In this document: in pieces, positions 13,727 through 23,447 of the stretch | Layout of the letters: each line of letters opens with the position of its first letter | Numbering within the stretch: the first letter of the stretch is position 1 | IMG/VR virus record: IMGVR_UViG_3300024262_000249 | Location: 1 to 23,568 of that record | Length of the DNA: 23,568 bases | Source of the DNA: a virus | Direction: 5' to 3' (one strand) | Notes under the pieces: generated by a model | Databases searched by the model: none | What the model saw: the letters and a program-made list of their open reading frames with translations, nothing else | What the model was told of the DNA's origin: nothing | Translations under genes and position numbers: made by a program

Positions 13727-14153
13727 TAGCATTGATGATTTACCAATGTATAATTGGCAAAAGATACATGATACGAATGAGTTGAAATGGTTGTTTATTG
13801 ATAATGTAAAATGTGAAAACACAAAAGAATTAGAAACAATATGGGCTGGGATTTATGATGAATATCTTAGCGAATTTGGATTGAGTGATGAATACAAAGA
13901 TATATTAAAGATTAAGCGAAGGATAGCAATGTTTCAAGCTGATTACATTGAAAAAGAAGATAGAATACTACTAAACTACATAAACATTGAAAAAAACGCT
14001 TTAAAATCAATGTATGATACAAGCAAAAAAGGGTCGAGTTTCAGAGATAGTTTAGTTCATTTGGAGAAAATGCAAGGTATTAAGATAAATACAAAAGAAA
14101 TTACAGTAGCAGATTATTATAATTATTTAAGAAGCATCAAACAAAATGGCTAA
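13704..14153 (+). CDS. Hypothetical protein in the tail-chaperone position (149 aa)
   Basis: The frame is open from 13569, but the part upstream of about 13704 is the shadow of the previous gene. Starts in frame are TTG 13704, giving MKFSKKYSSIDDLPMYNWQK and a 149-aa product, or ATG 13746 (135 aa). I prefer the TTG because SIDDLPMYNW is conserved-looking and would be lost with the ATG. The protein is helical and acidic/basic throughout, with KIHDTNELKWLF, DEYKDILKIKRRIAMFQADYI and a C-terminal VADYYNYLRSIKQ. It sits directly before the tape measure, where tail assembly chaperones lie in siphophages. The frame is +1 (equivalently -2) to the preceding gene, so recoding is a possible alternative to an independent start. 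It overlaps the tape-measure start by 8 nt. Confidence 0.6.
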   Translation: MKFSKKYSSIDDLPMYNWQKIHDTNELKWLFIDNVKCENTKELETIWAGIYDEYLSEFGLSDEYKDILKIKRRIAMFQADYIEKEDRILLNYINIEKNALKSMYDTSKKGSSFRDSLVHLEKMQGIKINTKEITVADYYNYLRSIKQNG

Positions 14154-17052
14154 AAAAATAACCCAAGATCAAGTAGTTGAAAAGAATTTATGGCAAAACA
14201 CCATAGATAGCACTAAAGCATTAATTGAAGTAGTTGATTTGCTTAACAAAGAACTTTCTCAAACTACAAAAATAACTAAAGAAGCGTTAAGCAAAAATAA
14301 AGCTAATAATTTTGAAGGGTTAAAAGAAGCTAACGCAGATGTCGAGAAATTAAATAAGGCTTTTGAAAGTAAATTAAAAATTGATAAACAAAGAACCACT
14401 TTACAAAATAAATTAAATGCAATTGAAGATGAAACTTCTAAAAACTTAAGCGAGTTAGAAGTAAAAACAAAAAAACTATCAGCTGCTAAAAATGATTTAA
14501 TAAAAAGACAATTAAAATCTGATAAACAAAGAAGATTAGGCAATGAAGAAATTGCTGAAGCTATTAAATTAACTAAAGCCGAAGAAATAGAGTTAAGCAA
14601 GTTAACCCAAGAGCTAACAGTTGCCAACTTAAGGAAAGCAGAATCTACAAAAATAAATAAAGACCAAATAAAAGAAGCTATTGGTTTAACTGATGAATAC
14701 CAAAAGCAAAGTAAAAGATTAAATACATTAAGAAAAGAATTTAAAAATCTATTATTAATTGAAGGTAAAGCAACTAAAGAAACTAAAAGGCTTGAAAAAG
14801 AAGTAAACGATTTAGATAAAACTTTAAAAGATGTAGACGAAGCAGCTGGTCAATTTCAAAGAAACGTAGGTAATTACCCAGGCACTTTACAAGAAGCATC
14901 AAGTTCTTTACTTGGGTTTGCCGCTGCTGCTTTAGGTGCTAAACTTTCTTTAGATGGATTACAAGAAGCATTAGAAAATACTGAAGAAGGGAGCGAAAGT
15001 TTAAGAGAAACAACAAGCGGGTTGAGTGGTATTTGGGATCAAACTTCTAATGCAGCTTCTTCTTTTATTTCAGATATAGTTGATTTAGGCAAAGGTTTAT
15101 CAACTGGTGATGTTAATGCTTTAGGTTTGGTTAAATCTTTAGGTTTGGCAGCTGTAGGTATGAGTGAATTGGATAAATCTGCTACTAGTTTGGATAAATC
15201 ATTTGCAAGAACAAACGAAGCAACAACTGATTTCGTGGCAAAAGCTGAAGCAAGTGCAAAAGCGGCTATTGAATTAGAAAGAAGAACAATAGCCTTTGAA
15301 AAAGCTATAAGACCATTAGAAAAGAGATTGACGGTATTAAATGGATTGATTGAGCAACAGCAAATAATAGCAGGCGATTCTACAAGGTCATTCAATGATT
15401 TACAAGCTGCAATTTTTAAAGGACAATCATTACAAGTGGAAAGAGCTAACCTTAATGTTAGAATAGCAAATGAAGAATTAGAAATATCGAGGGAGTTAAT
15501 AAGAATTAAAGAATTAGCTGGGGGAGCAGGTAAAGATTTAAGGGACGCGGAAACAGCGGCAGTTAACAAATTAATAGACGCGGAAAATGAATTAAAAAAT
15601 GAAGTTTTAGAAAACGAAAAAGAAATAAGGCAAATAAAACAAGATAGATTAGAAATAGATTTGGATATTCTTATTGATGGGTTTGATAATCAAAAAACGA
15701 TTAATGAAAGGATAATAGCTAATGAAAAAGAAACTTTAGAAGTTAGGTCAGCTTTATTAAAAAAAACTGGTCAATTAGCTGAAGATAGTTTTAGAGGTCA
15801 AAAAGATGTTTTACAAGAACTTTCTGCTGCTGGTTTAGATGTTGATGAATTATTGCTTTTAGATGCTACAGAATTAGCAAAACAAATACAGCTATTAGAA
15901 CAATCTGAAATAATTAATACTAGAACATTAGAAGTTATAAGAGAACGAAGAATTGTAATACAAGACTTGGAAGACGCTCAAAATGATTTGAACGAATCAG
16001 AACAAAGTTCTATTGATATCAGGAAAGATATTATTGCTCAAGAAGAAGCATTATTTGTTGCTATTACGGGTAATGCTAAAGAAACTAAAGAAGCATTAGA
16101 AAATTTAGAAAAAACAAGGGAACAAGATAATATTGACAATTTAATTAGAAGATTAGATTTAGAAAAAGATGGAAGTGTTGAGTTCCTTAGTATTCAGAAA
16201 GAATTGAATGATGCTTTACTTGACCAACAAAATGAAAGAATTGAAAAAGAAGAAGAAAACGAAAAGAAAACATTAGATAATCAAATCAATAACAGAAAAA
16301 AAGTTTTATCAGTACTCCAAGCGTTAAATGATAAATTCTTTGCTGACAAATTAAAAAAAGCTGATGAAGAAATTGATTCTACAGAAAAACGAGGAGAACA
16401 ATTACAAAATTTAGCGGCACAAGGTAACGCTGATGCTGCTGCTAGTTTAGGTCAAAATCAAAAAGACCAAGCAGAAGCCAATAGAAAGAAAGAAGAACTA
16501 TTACAAAAAGAAAAACAGTTTGAGTTGGCTTTAGCGGTTATATCGGCTTTTAATTCTGAATTAGATAACGGTAAAACAACAGGTCAAGCATTAACAAGTG
16601 CTATTACATCTACTACTGTTTTAACATCTTTTGTTGCTTCATTACCTAGCTTTTTAGATGGTACAACCGATACTGGAAACAAAGGTAGTTTAGATTCAAA
16701 TGGTGGTCATTTAGCTATGTTACACGAAAACGAGAGAGTAGTTGATAAAGGTAATAATGCTAAATTTGGAGGTATTAGTAATGATGATGCAGCTAATATA
16801 GTACACGATTTTAATAATGATTTACTTTCTTACAACACACCACAATTAACAATAAAAGAAAATAGATTTGATAGCAATGAGCAAATATTGAGTAAATTTG
16901 ATACATTGGAAAAAAGTATTGTTTCAGCGATCAATAACAAAGAAACATATTTAGGTAGTGATATTGATACTATTAAGAAAATGATATTTCAGAACTATTC
17001 AAAAGATGGCACGAAAACAAAAGTAAAAAGCAAATTCACTACTAGAAAATGA
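14146..17052 (+). CDS. Tail tape measure protein
   Basis: A 968-aa protein, the longest gene in the window, at the expected position after the tube. Residues 1-235 are almost continuous charged coiled coil. GQFQRNVGNYPGT (235-247) follows, a motif I recall in Bacteroidota tape measures. A hydrophobic stretch, SSLLGFAAAALGAKLSL (253-269), and further long helices up to about 810 come next. Near the C-terminus is a second hydrophobic segment, TVLTSFVASLPSFLDG (about 822-838), then a Gly/Asn-rich region with LHENERVVD (about 858-867) and a basic tail. The protein spans the tail lumen and sets its length; by the rule of about 0.15 nm per residue this suggests a tail near 145 nm. No lysozyme or peptidase motif is visible. 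It ends in an ATGA overlap with the next gene. Confidence 0.92.
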   Translation: MAKKITQDQVVEKNLWQNTIDSTKALIEVVDLLNKELSQTTKITKEALSKNKANNFEGLKEANADVEKLNKAFESKLKIDKQRTTLQNKLNAIEDETSKNLSELEVKTKKLSAAKNDLIKRQLKSDKQRRLGNEEIAEAIKLTKAEEIELSKLTQELTVANLRKAESTKINKDQIKEAIGLTDEYQKQSKRLNTLRKEFKNLLLIEGKATKETKRLEKEVNDLDKTLKDVDEAAGQFQRNVGNYPGTLQEASSSLLGFAAAALGAKLSLDGLQEALENTEEGSESLRETTSGLSGIWDQTSNAASSFISDIVDLGKGLSTGDVNALGLVKSLGLAAVGMSELDKSATSLDKSFARTNEATTDFVAKAEASAKAAIELERRTIAFEKAIRPLEKRLTVLNGLIEQQQIIAGDSTRSFNDLQAAIFKGQSLQVERANLNVRIANEELEISRELIRIKELAGGAGKDLRDAETAAVNKLIDAENELKNEVLENEKEIRQIKQDRLEIDLDILIDGFDNQKTINERIIANEKETLEVRSALLKKTGQLAEDSFRGQKDVLQELSAAGLDVDELLLLDATELAKQIQLLEQSEIINTRTLEVIRERRIVIQDLEDAQNDLNESEQSSIDIRKDIIAQEEALFVAITGNAKETKEALENLEKTREQDNIDNLIRRLDLEKDGSVEFLSIQKELNDALLDQQNERIEKEEENEKKTLDNQINNRKKVLSVLQALNDKFFADKLKKADEEIDSTEKRGEQLQNLAAQGNADAAASLGQNQKDQAEANRKKEELLQKEKQFELALAVISAFNSELDNGKTTGQALTSAITSTTVLTSFVASLPSFLDGTTDTGNKGSLDSNGGHLAMLHENERVVDKGNNAKFGGISNDDAANIVHDFNNDLLSYNTPQLTIKENRFDSNEQILSKFDTLEKSIVSAINNKETYLGSDIDTIKKMIFQNYSKDGTKTKVKSKFTTRK

Positions 17053-18830
17053 GCCAAACCTCTATAAACGCAAAACTTAGATTTAACTTAAATAACAAAG
17101 TTGTTGATGCCCCTATTGAATGGGAGGACATATCTATTAAAGCAAACTTTGAAGATGGTGGGGTGCAACCAAGTATTGATGTAGATTCATTTACCTTTGT
17201 TGATAATGAAGCACAAACAATTAGAGATTGGATTGGTGCAGGTCGTATTTTTGAAGGTATTCCTTTTAGTATAGATGCTTATAATATTAACACTTCCAAA
17301 AAATCATTTGATGGTTATGTTAATTGTGCTGATGGAGTTGAATTATTTGAAGATAGAACCATTAAGGCAAATATTCAATTAGCGAAAGGGCTAACAAGCA
17401 TTAGAGATAGATTGTCGGGAATTACAATGAGCTACTTAGAATCAATCGGAGTATTTACACAAGCAGACTATACAAGTGTAAAATATGTAGTTGAAAAAGA
17501 AAACAATAGGATGGAAATTCTAATGAATGTAGTCATTGCTTTTATGCTTATTGTTCAGTTGCAAAGACAAATAAAAGATTTAGGAGAAAACGCTGGTAAA
17601 GTGATTGATGCAGCAACACCTATTCCAGTAATAGTAGTTCCATCTGTAGGAACAGGATTCAATTTAGGGGGTCTTATTTATTCTATAATTGCTCTTTTGC
17701 TAAATGTTGTTTTTACCATTTTCATGGTAGTTGCATTAATTAATTTATCAATAAAAATATTTGAGGCATTACTTCCAATTCCTAGAACTCATAAGACATT
17801 AAGACTTAGAACGGCATTAACTAAAATCGCTAATCATTTAGGTTATTCTTTTTCAAGCCCTATAGGTTTATTGGATGATTTAGTTTATTTGCCATCTAAT
17901 TTAGAAACTGATGATGTTAATTTATTTACTGGCATGGTTAGTTTCCCACAAGGAACAAAAACAGGTTTGCCAAATGAAAGAGATTATGGATTTACTGGAT
18001 TAGAATTTTTTGAACTTTGTGAAAAAATGTTTAATGCTGATATAAAAATAGATGGTACTACTTTAGAATTTAGAAGTAGAAATGATTTTTATTGGAAACA
18101 AGCACCAACTTATCAAATGCCTAACTATTTACTAAGTGTTAAAAGATTTAATACTGATGAATTAGTTTTTAGTAGATTAATTAAATTTGATACTGATGAA
18201 ATAGCTGATGAATGGACCTTAAACAACTTTAAGGGTACTAATTATGAGATAATAACTAATGATAATACTATTACAAATTCTGACGCTAAATACATTACTA
18301 AGCATGAAACATTATCTATTCCAGTAGCATTAGGTAATAGAAAAGATAGTTTAAATGGTTTAGAAAATTCTTTGGAAGATTTAGCTAATGTTCTTGATAA
18401 TGTTATCGGATTCTTTGGAGGTTCTTCTAATTTAGTGGGAAAGATAACAAGCAGAATAGGACTTTTAAAAGTTGGAACTAATAACACTACAAAAGCAAAG
18501 ATATTATTTGTAAAAGGAAATAAAATACCAACAAATCATAGAGATTTATTTAGTGCTAAAGTACTTTATAACTTATATATTAATGAAAAATCATTTGTAT
18601 TAAACAATTTCGGAGGACAAAAAGCACTTTATACATTAAAAGGTTTGCCTTTTGGATTCGATAATTTTTTAAATACAATAGAAAATAGTAACTTTGTAGA
18701 TAGTAATAATAATCTTGCAAAATTTAGAACTTTGAATTGGTTAATTTCAGGAGATACGGCAGACGGTGAATATGAACAAAAAGAAATTTATACTACTACA
18801 CTAACAGAAACTTATATTGAAGCTCAATGA
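17049..18830 (+). CDS. Tail protein with internal hydrophobic segments (593 aa)
   Basis: A 593-aa protein directly after the tape measure, the position of the distal-tail/baseplate hub. The N-terminus (INAKLRFNLNNKVVDAPIEWEDI) is strand-rich, and NYFDG/YVNCADGVELFEDRTIKANIQLAKGL resembles baseplate-type domains. Two hydrophobic segments stand out: residues 157-171 (ILMNVVIAFMLIVQL) and 207-236 (GGLIYSIIALLLNVVFTIFMVVALINLSIK), the second long enough for a membrane span. The remainder (about 250-593) is mixed strand/helix. Tip proteins with membrane-like segments have been proposed to help DNA cross the cell envelope. Family unknown to me by name, but such a protein is common after Bacteroidota tape measures. 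Confidence 0.65.
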   Translation: MSQTSINAKLRFNLNNKVVDAPIEWEDISIKANFEDGGVQPSIDVDSFTFVDNEAQTIRDWIGAGRIFEGIPFSIDAYNINTSKKSFDGYVNCADGVELFEDRTIKANIQLAKGLTSIRDRLSGITMSYLESIGVFTQADYTSVKYVVEKENNRMEILMNVVIAFMLIVQLQRQIKDLGENAGKVIDAATPIPVIVVPSVGTGFNLGGLIYSIIALLLNVVFTIFMVVALINLSIKIFEALLPIPRTHKTLRLRTALTKIANHLGYSFSSPIGLLDDLVYLPSNLETDDVNLFTGMVSFPQGTKTGLPNERDYGFTGLEFFELCEKMFNADIKIDGTTLEFRSRNDFYWKQAPTYQMPNYLLSVKRFNTDELVFSRLIKFDTDEIADEWTLNNFKGTNYEIITNDNTITNSDAKYITKHETLSIPVALGNRKDSLNGLENSLEDLANVLDNVIGFFGGSSNLVGKITSRIGLLKVGTNNTTKAKILFVKGNKIPTNHRDLFSAKVLYNLYINEKSFVLNNFGGQKALYTLKGLPFGFDNFLNTIENSNFVDSNNNLAKFRTLNWLISGDTADGEYEQKEIYTTTLTETYIEAQ

Positions 18831-19063
18831 TAGATATAAATAAACAATTAGACGGTATTATATCAAAGCAATTTAAAGACATTACACCTCTTTTAGATAA
18901 AGTTGAACCAGGTGAACAAAAAGACTTTATCCAAAACGCTTTAAATCAAATACGAAATAATAGAACTTTAGATGTTAATAGTTTTATTGAAGATTTCTCA
19001 AATATAAAAGGTGAAAAAATTGATATTGAAAGTTTAAAAGAAATGATTAAAAATAAGAAATAA
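18827..19063 (+). CDS. Hypothetical protein, 78 aa
   Basis: A 78-aa acidic/basic helical protein (IDINKQLDGIISKQFKDITPLLDKVEPGEQKDFIQNALNQIRNNRTL). It is without Cys and has no recognisable motif. It lies in a tight ATGA/TAATG chain between the 593-aa and 828-aa tail genes, so it is probably a tail component or assembly factor, but its function cannot be told from sequence. Confidence 0.65.
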   Translation: MIDINKQLDGIISKQFKDITPLLDKVEPGEQKDFIQNALNQIRNNRTLDVNSFIEDFSNIKGEKIDIESLKEMIKNKK

Positions 19064-21549
19064 TGGGCGTAGAGATATTAACGAGGTCTACGAAGTTTTA
19101 TAATCAATTTAAAAATGGGATTGGTTTTACTGATAATCTTGCAGACTATACCACTAATTTAACTGGATCTGTAATGGATAATGTGAAATTAGTTTTAATA
19201 GTAGACATTGAATGGTTTACCCAAGCAGAGGATAGTAAAAAGCTGTCAATTGTTGCACAAGATAGGGTTGATAATGTTAACGGTGATTTCTTAAAAGATG
19301 GTTTTTCTAATGGTGATACAGTAGTTTTTCAAAGAAAAGATGATAATGGAGTTATTGTATCATCTCATACAGGAGAGATAAGTACAGTTAATTCAAATGT
19401 AATGATATTTACTGCTAATGTTTCCCCTGTTTTCCCTATCATTGGAGAAGAATTATCTAAATCAACTATTAGAGGTACTACAGATTTAACAGCTTCAGTT
19501 TATAAGTTTGGGTTAGTTGATAACAATGGAAATTTCAATATAACTTCTAAAGTTTCAGGAAACGATCAAGGCTATTACGGTTCTAATATTGGCTTTGATA
19601 CTGGAGGAGGTGTAAGAGATACTAATTTCGTTACATTGCAAAGGTTAGGAAACTATGAAGATTGGCGTACTGGAGGAATGCAAATAAGATATGATTCAAA
19701 CCCATCTACATACGTTCAAAGGTTTGAAATAGAACACGAATTTACAATTGTTCCATATTACTTAGAAGGTGAATTAAGTAATTTACAAAATAATATTATA
19801 CCTCCTTTATTAGTTGGATTAAATTCTTTAAAATATGTTTTTAGTCCAGGTTTTAGAACTGTTTTAAGCAATCCAAATACAGAAAAATTAATAACTTCAG
19901 ATATAAATTTAGGATCAACAGCATGGTTTAATGAAAACTTTAATGGATTTAATAATAATTACAATGTAGATTCTATAATATATCAAGATGCAAACACTTT
20001 AGATAATGCTGATGGTGTAATAATCGGCTCAAAAACAAAGGTAACTATTGAAGTTTCAAAGATTGTTGGAAACTTTACAGCTGGAGAAAGAGCTGGTGTT
20101 TATATTTCTTATTTACCAGAACAAGATGAGTATGAAAATACCACGTTGACAGATTTAAAAAATAACTTTCTTTATGATAACGCTTTAAACAATGAAGGAT
20201 TAGCCCCTGTAGTTGGTGCTGAATCTATTATTGAAAACTACGAGATTTCAAACATTGTAACTAATACAATGACTTTGACTTTTGATGTGGAATATTCAAG
20301 TTTACAAAAGGCTTTTTTATCTAATAAAAATTCACAATCGGCTATTTATTTTATTGTTGGTGTTCAATTAGGTGATGTAAGTATAGTTAGTGGGAATAGT
20401 GATAGAGTAACAATATTAGCCGATGTTGAAATTTATGATGAAAGTGCTGATATTCCAGATTTAATTGTTAATACATCTTTTAATTTATTTCCTTACAAAG
20501 AAGTTGTTGGAGTAGATGCTGGATTTAGCTCATTAACACAATGGAATGAGGACGGATTCACAATGGAAGGATCTTTTGATTTAGACCTAAACAAAGAAGC
20601 TGTTTTAAATACCTTAGAATTTAGATTGATAGCTGAAAATAATATAACTGGTTCATTCTTTGAATTGGATAGTTTTGTTTTTAATGTTGCTAATCCTATT
20701 GTTGTTAGTGGAGTTCAACAGTTTAATTTAATTACTAATAGAAATTATAATTTAGAAACTGGTTCTCAATTTAACGATATTAGTTTAACAACTGGAGCTT
20801 TGGCCGCTGGACTTCAAACTTACAATTTAAGATTCTCGCAGAAAATTAGTTGGCAAGATTGGATTGGTAATAATAATGTAGATTCTTTATTTTATGATCC
20901 TTCAAATCCAAACAATAACCTAAACGATAAGTCAAGTAATTACAGCGGTTTAAACGGTTATACAATTAAACTTAGTATGTTTTCCAATTTATCAGGGATT
21001 AATGATTTAGGTGTTGGAGGAATAACAGATTATCATTTATTAACGCCTGCTTTAACTGTTTATGATTATGATTTAGATGGTAGTTTTACGCCTGTTTGGT
21101 CTGCAACAATAGAAACATTTAACCCTAACAACTTAACTGATTTAGGCGGTGCTATATTAACAGGTCAAAATACATTGTTCAAAATTACATGGGTTAATTC
21201 TGGAGGAGCAGTTGTTGATTTAACAGATTATACAGCTATACATAGAATTGAAGAAACAGACCAAAACGGATATAATATTGACGAAGTAGGAACTTTGTAT
21301 TCTTATCCTTCTAATAATAGGATAATTCCAAAGGGTGGTTTTACTAATCTGGATATGTATCTTGATAGTGGTAATGTAGTTACAGAATGTTTAATAGATG
21401 GATCTCAGTTGAATAGCGGTATCGGTTATAATTTAAGTGGAAAAATAGAAGTTGAAAGGACTATTGATCCAAACGCAAAAGCTACTAGCCCTTACGGAGA
21501 TTTTAAAGATACAAGCGGTACAATAGAATTAAAAGCTGAAGCAATATGA
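19063..21549 (+). CDS. Large beta-rich tail-tip/baseplate protein (828 aa)
   Basis: An 828-aa, Asn/Ser/Thr/Asp-rich protein, dominated by predicted strands. The N-terminal part has VEILTRSTKFYNQFKNGIGF and KLVLIVDIEWFTQAED. The middle and C-terminal parts have repeated strand-turn blocks, with no coiled coil and no enzyme motif seen (no lysozyme, peptidase or glycosidase signature). Position and composition suggest a tail-tip scaffold or receptor-contact protein. No family name is recognised. It overlaps its neighbours by 1 and 4 nt. A repeat analysis might show that it contains several Ig-like or carbohydrate-binding-like units, but I cannot confirm this by eye. Confidence 0.65.
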   Translation: MGVEILTRSTKFYNQFKNGIGFTDNLADYTTNLTGSVMDNVKLVLIVDIEWFTQAEDSKKLSIVAQDRVDNVNGDFLKDGFSNGDTVVFQRKDDNGVIVSSHTGEISTVNSNVMIFTANVSPVFPIIGEELSKSTIRGTTDLTASVYKFGLVDNNGNFNITSKVSGNDQGYYGSNIGFDTGGGVRDTNFVTLQRLGNYEDWRTGGMQIRYDSNPSTYVQRFEIEHEFTIVPYYLEGELSNLQNNIIPPLLVGLNSLKYVFSPGFRTVLSNPNTEKLITSDINLGSTAWFNENFNGFNNNYNVDSIIYQDANTLDNADGVIIGSKTKVTIEVSKIVGNFTAGERAGVYISYLPEQDEYENTTLTDLKNNFLYDNALNNEGLAPVVGAESIIENYEISNIVTNTMTLTFDVEYSSLQKAFLSNKNSQSAIYFIVGVQLGDVSIVSGNSDRVTILADVEIYDESADIPDLIVNTSFNLFPYKEVVGVDAGFSSLTQWNEDGFTMEGSFDLDLNKEAVLNTLEFRLIAENNITGSFFELDSFVFNVANPIVVSGVQQFNLITNRNYNLETGSQFNDISLTTGALAAGLQTYNLRFSQKISWQDWIGNNNVDSLFYDPSNPNNNLNDKSSNYSGLNGYTIKLSMFSNLSGINDLGVGGITDYHLLTPALTVYDYDLDGSFTPVWSATIETFNPNNLTDLGGAILTGQNTLFKITWVNSGGAVVDLTDYTAIHRIEETDQNGYNIDEVGTLYSYPSNNRIIPKGGFTNLDMYLDSGNVVTECLIDGSQLNSGIGYNLSGKIEVERTIDPNAKATSPYGDFKDTSGTIELKAEAI

Positions 21550-22466
21550 TAACAATACAATTACCTGACACCAATGCCCACGTTCCGATTAGTGGTTTAG
21601 CTACTAAAGTAAATGGAGAAAGTTTACCAGAAATAATTTCTATTCCTGTAAGTGATTTTTGTTATTGTGAAGTAGAATGTGATTATGTTGGTAATGTATT
21701 CGCTGAGGTTGGTGGAGAAGATTATAAAAACGATAAAAGTCAATTTTTATTTAGGAGATTCGTTACAAGTGATACAGTAGCCATCGAGCTTTGGAAAAAT
21801 GGAGTTAAAATTGAAGATTTAAACGATAATACTTATGGTACTTTTTTCAATGGTTTTGCTAGCGGTACAACTGAACAACAACTTTATGTTGGGTATTTAT
21901 TAGAATGGGAAGAAGTTTACAATATCTATGGAGGTGGCGAATATCAAATTAAAGCAGAACTTTCTGTTATTGGTGTATCTTCTACTTTTGAAAGTGAACT
22001 TTACAAATTAATGGGGTATTCTGATAAAGCTGCTGATGGTACTGTTAAAATTGAAACAGTACAAAACGGAAATATAATGAGTTCTATATTTGATTTTACC
22101 GATTTAAACTGGAATCAATCAATTAGAATTAGAGGTAATTTCTTTGAAGAAAGCGAGGGTTTTGAAAAAATAATTTATAAAACTCAAGAACATAAACAAA
22201 AACAAGTTCAAGATAAAATTATAGAAAATTGGACTTTGCAAGCCGATTTAATACCTCGCTCAGTTTCTGAATTTCTTACCAAAAATGCAGCACTAAGTAA
22301 TTCTTTTATTGTTACAGATTACAACTTATTGAATGAACAAATATTAAGAAGTATTGAAGTTGCTCCAGAATCTATAGAAAAAACTAGAATATTAGATAAC
22401 AGAACATCAAATTATATAATTAAATTTACAAGCAGAAACGATAATATTATTAAAAGAAACTTTTAA
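21546..22466 (+). CDS. Tail-tip protein of a Bacteroidota phage family (306 aa)
   Basis: A 306-aa strand-rich protein. The C-terminal half is the most recognisable: KIIYKTQEHKQKQVQDKIIENWTLQADLIPRSVSEFL (208-244), then IVTDYNLLNEQILRSIEVAPESIEK (254-278) and NYIIKFTSRNDN (289-300). I recall this pattern, with an EYTLETDLLP-like core and a 'DYN..N...R.I.V.P..I.K' segment, from many Bacteroidota prophage tail regions. Its function is not known; a distal-tail or baseplate wedge role is plausible. The N-terminal Cys pair, CYCEVEC (39-45), is unusual for an extracellular protein. It starts in an ATGA junction. Confidence 0.6.
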   Translation: MITIQLPDTNAHVPISGLATKVNGESLPEIISIPVSDFCYCEVECDYVGNVFAEVGGEDYKNDKSQFLFRRFVTSDTVAIELWKNGVKIEDLNDNTYGTFFNGFASGTTEQQLYVGYLLEWEEVYNIYGGGEYQIKAELSVIGVSSTFESELYKLMGYSDKAADGTVKIETVQNGNIMSSIFDFTDLNWNQSIRIRGNFFEESEGFEKIIYKTQEHKQKQVQDKIIENWTLQADLIPRSVSEFLTKNAALSNSFIVTDYNLLNEQILRSIEVAPESIEKTRILDNRTSNYIIKFTSRNDNIIKRNF

Positions 22467-22469
22467 GCT

Positions 22470-23423
22470 ATGGCCAAACAGATAAACCAATACTCGAAAA
22501 CAAGAACGGAAGTAACAACTCAAGATGATGATTTAATAGATTTTGATTCTACTGAAGATTTAGGGGTAACTTTTGAAAGTGCTAAAATTACTGTTTTAAG
22601 TTTTGTTAATTATATCAGATCAAAAATAACTACTTTTTATACTGGAAACGGAACGGTAGGTGCTAGTAGGGTTGTAACCTTAACAGATACTCTAGCTTTT
22701 GAGGATGGTGAAGTAACAGTCAAAGGAGCTTCATTAGGAAATTCTTTGGTTTTAGAAAGGTCTGTAGGCTCTGCTTGGTTTACTGCTGACGACAATGCAA
22801 TATTAACATTGGCAAACCCTACAAATGCACGAGAAAATTTAATATTAGGAACAGGTGTAGCTAGGGCAGGTATTGAGTTTAATTCGGGTTATGCTGTGAG
22901 TTCTAAAATATATGACAGGAATGATGGAGACCATAATGACGGGCTAACTTTTCAGTCAAGAAATAATATATTTGAATTTATTGGAAATACGGGTGTAGCT
23001 GGTAATGCTGAAATAATGGTTGGAAACTTAACGAGGGTTAAAAATATAAGTGCGGCAAACATTAACGCTCCGATAGTTATTCAAGGGGCTTCTAATCCAA
23101 ATGATGTAAATGACGGTGTAAGGTTTCAAACTGCGAGTTCTTTAAACACTTACGAAGATAGGCTTCAAATAGAATCAAACAGTTTGACTCCGAAAGCCTA
23201 CTTCACAAATATTAGTGGCTTAGGTGTAGGAACAACAACTCCTGATTCATCATCTTTATTAGATGTGGATAGTACAACTCAGGGTTTTTTACCTCCTAGA
23301 ATGACAACTACACAAAAAAATGCAATTTCAACTCCTGCTACTGGTTTGATGGTATTTGATACAACATTAGCAAAATTAGCAGTTTACACAGGGGCAGGTT
23401 GGGAAGCAGTAACAAGTGCTTAA
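22470..23423 (+). CDS. Tail fibre/receptor-binding protein candidate
   Basis: A 317-aa Asn/Ser/Thr-rich protein, last of the tail genes. The N-terminus (MAKQINQYSKTRTEVTTQDDDLIDFDSTEDLG) resembles virion-attachment segments, then repetitive strands follow. Its C-terminal 55 residues (about 260-317) match a widespread Bacteroidota module: LGVGTTTPDSSSLLDVDST, TQGFLPPRMTTTQKNAIS, TPATGLMVFDTT and TGAGWEAV. This module is best known from large secreted and adhesin-like proteins, and it often precedes a C-terminal intramolecular chaperone, absent here. It could mediate trimerisation or carbohydrate contact. It is likely the main fibre, but no receptor can be inferred. It is 3 nt after the preceding gene. 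Confidence 0.65.
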   Translation: MAKQINQYSKTRTEVTTQDDDLIDFDSTEDLGVTFESAKITVLSFVNYIRSKITTFYTGNGTVGASRVVTLTDTLAFEDGEVTVKGASLGNSLVLERSVGSAWFTADDNAILTLANPTNARENLILGTGVARAGIEFNSGYAVSSKIYDRNDGDHNDGLTFQSRNNIFEFIGNTGVAGNAEIMVGNLTRVKNISAANINAPIVIQGASNPNDVNDGVRFQTASSLNTYEDRLQIESNSLTPKAYFTNISGLGVGTTTPDSSSLLDVDSTTQGFLPPRMTTTQKNAISTPATGLMVFDTTLAKLAVYTGAGWEAVTSA

Positions 23424-23447
23424 AAGAACACATAATTTAGCTAGAAT

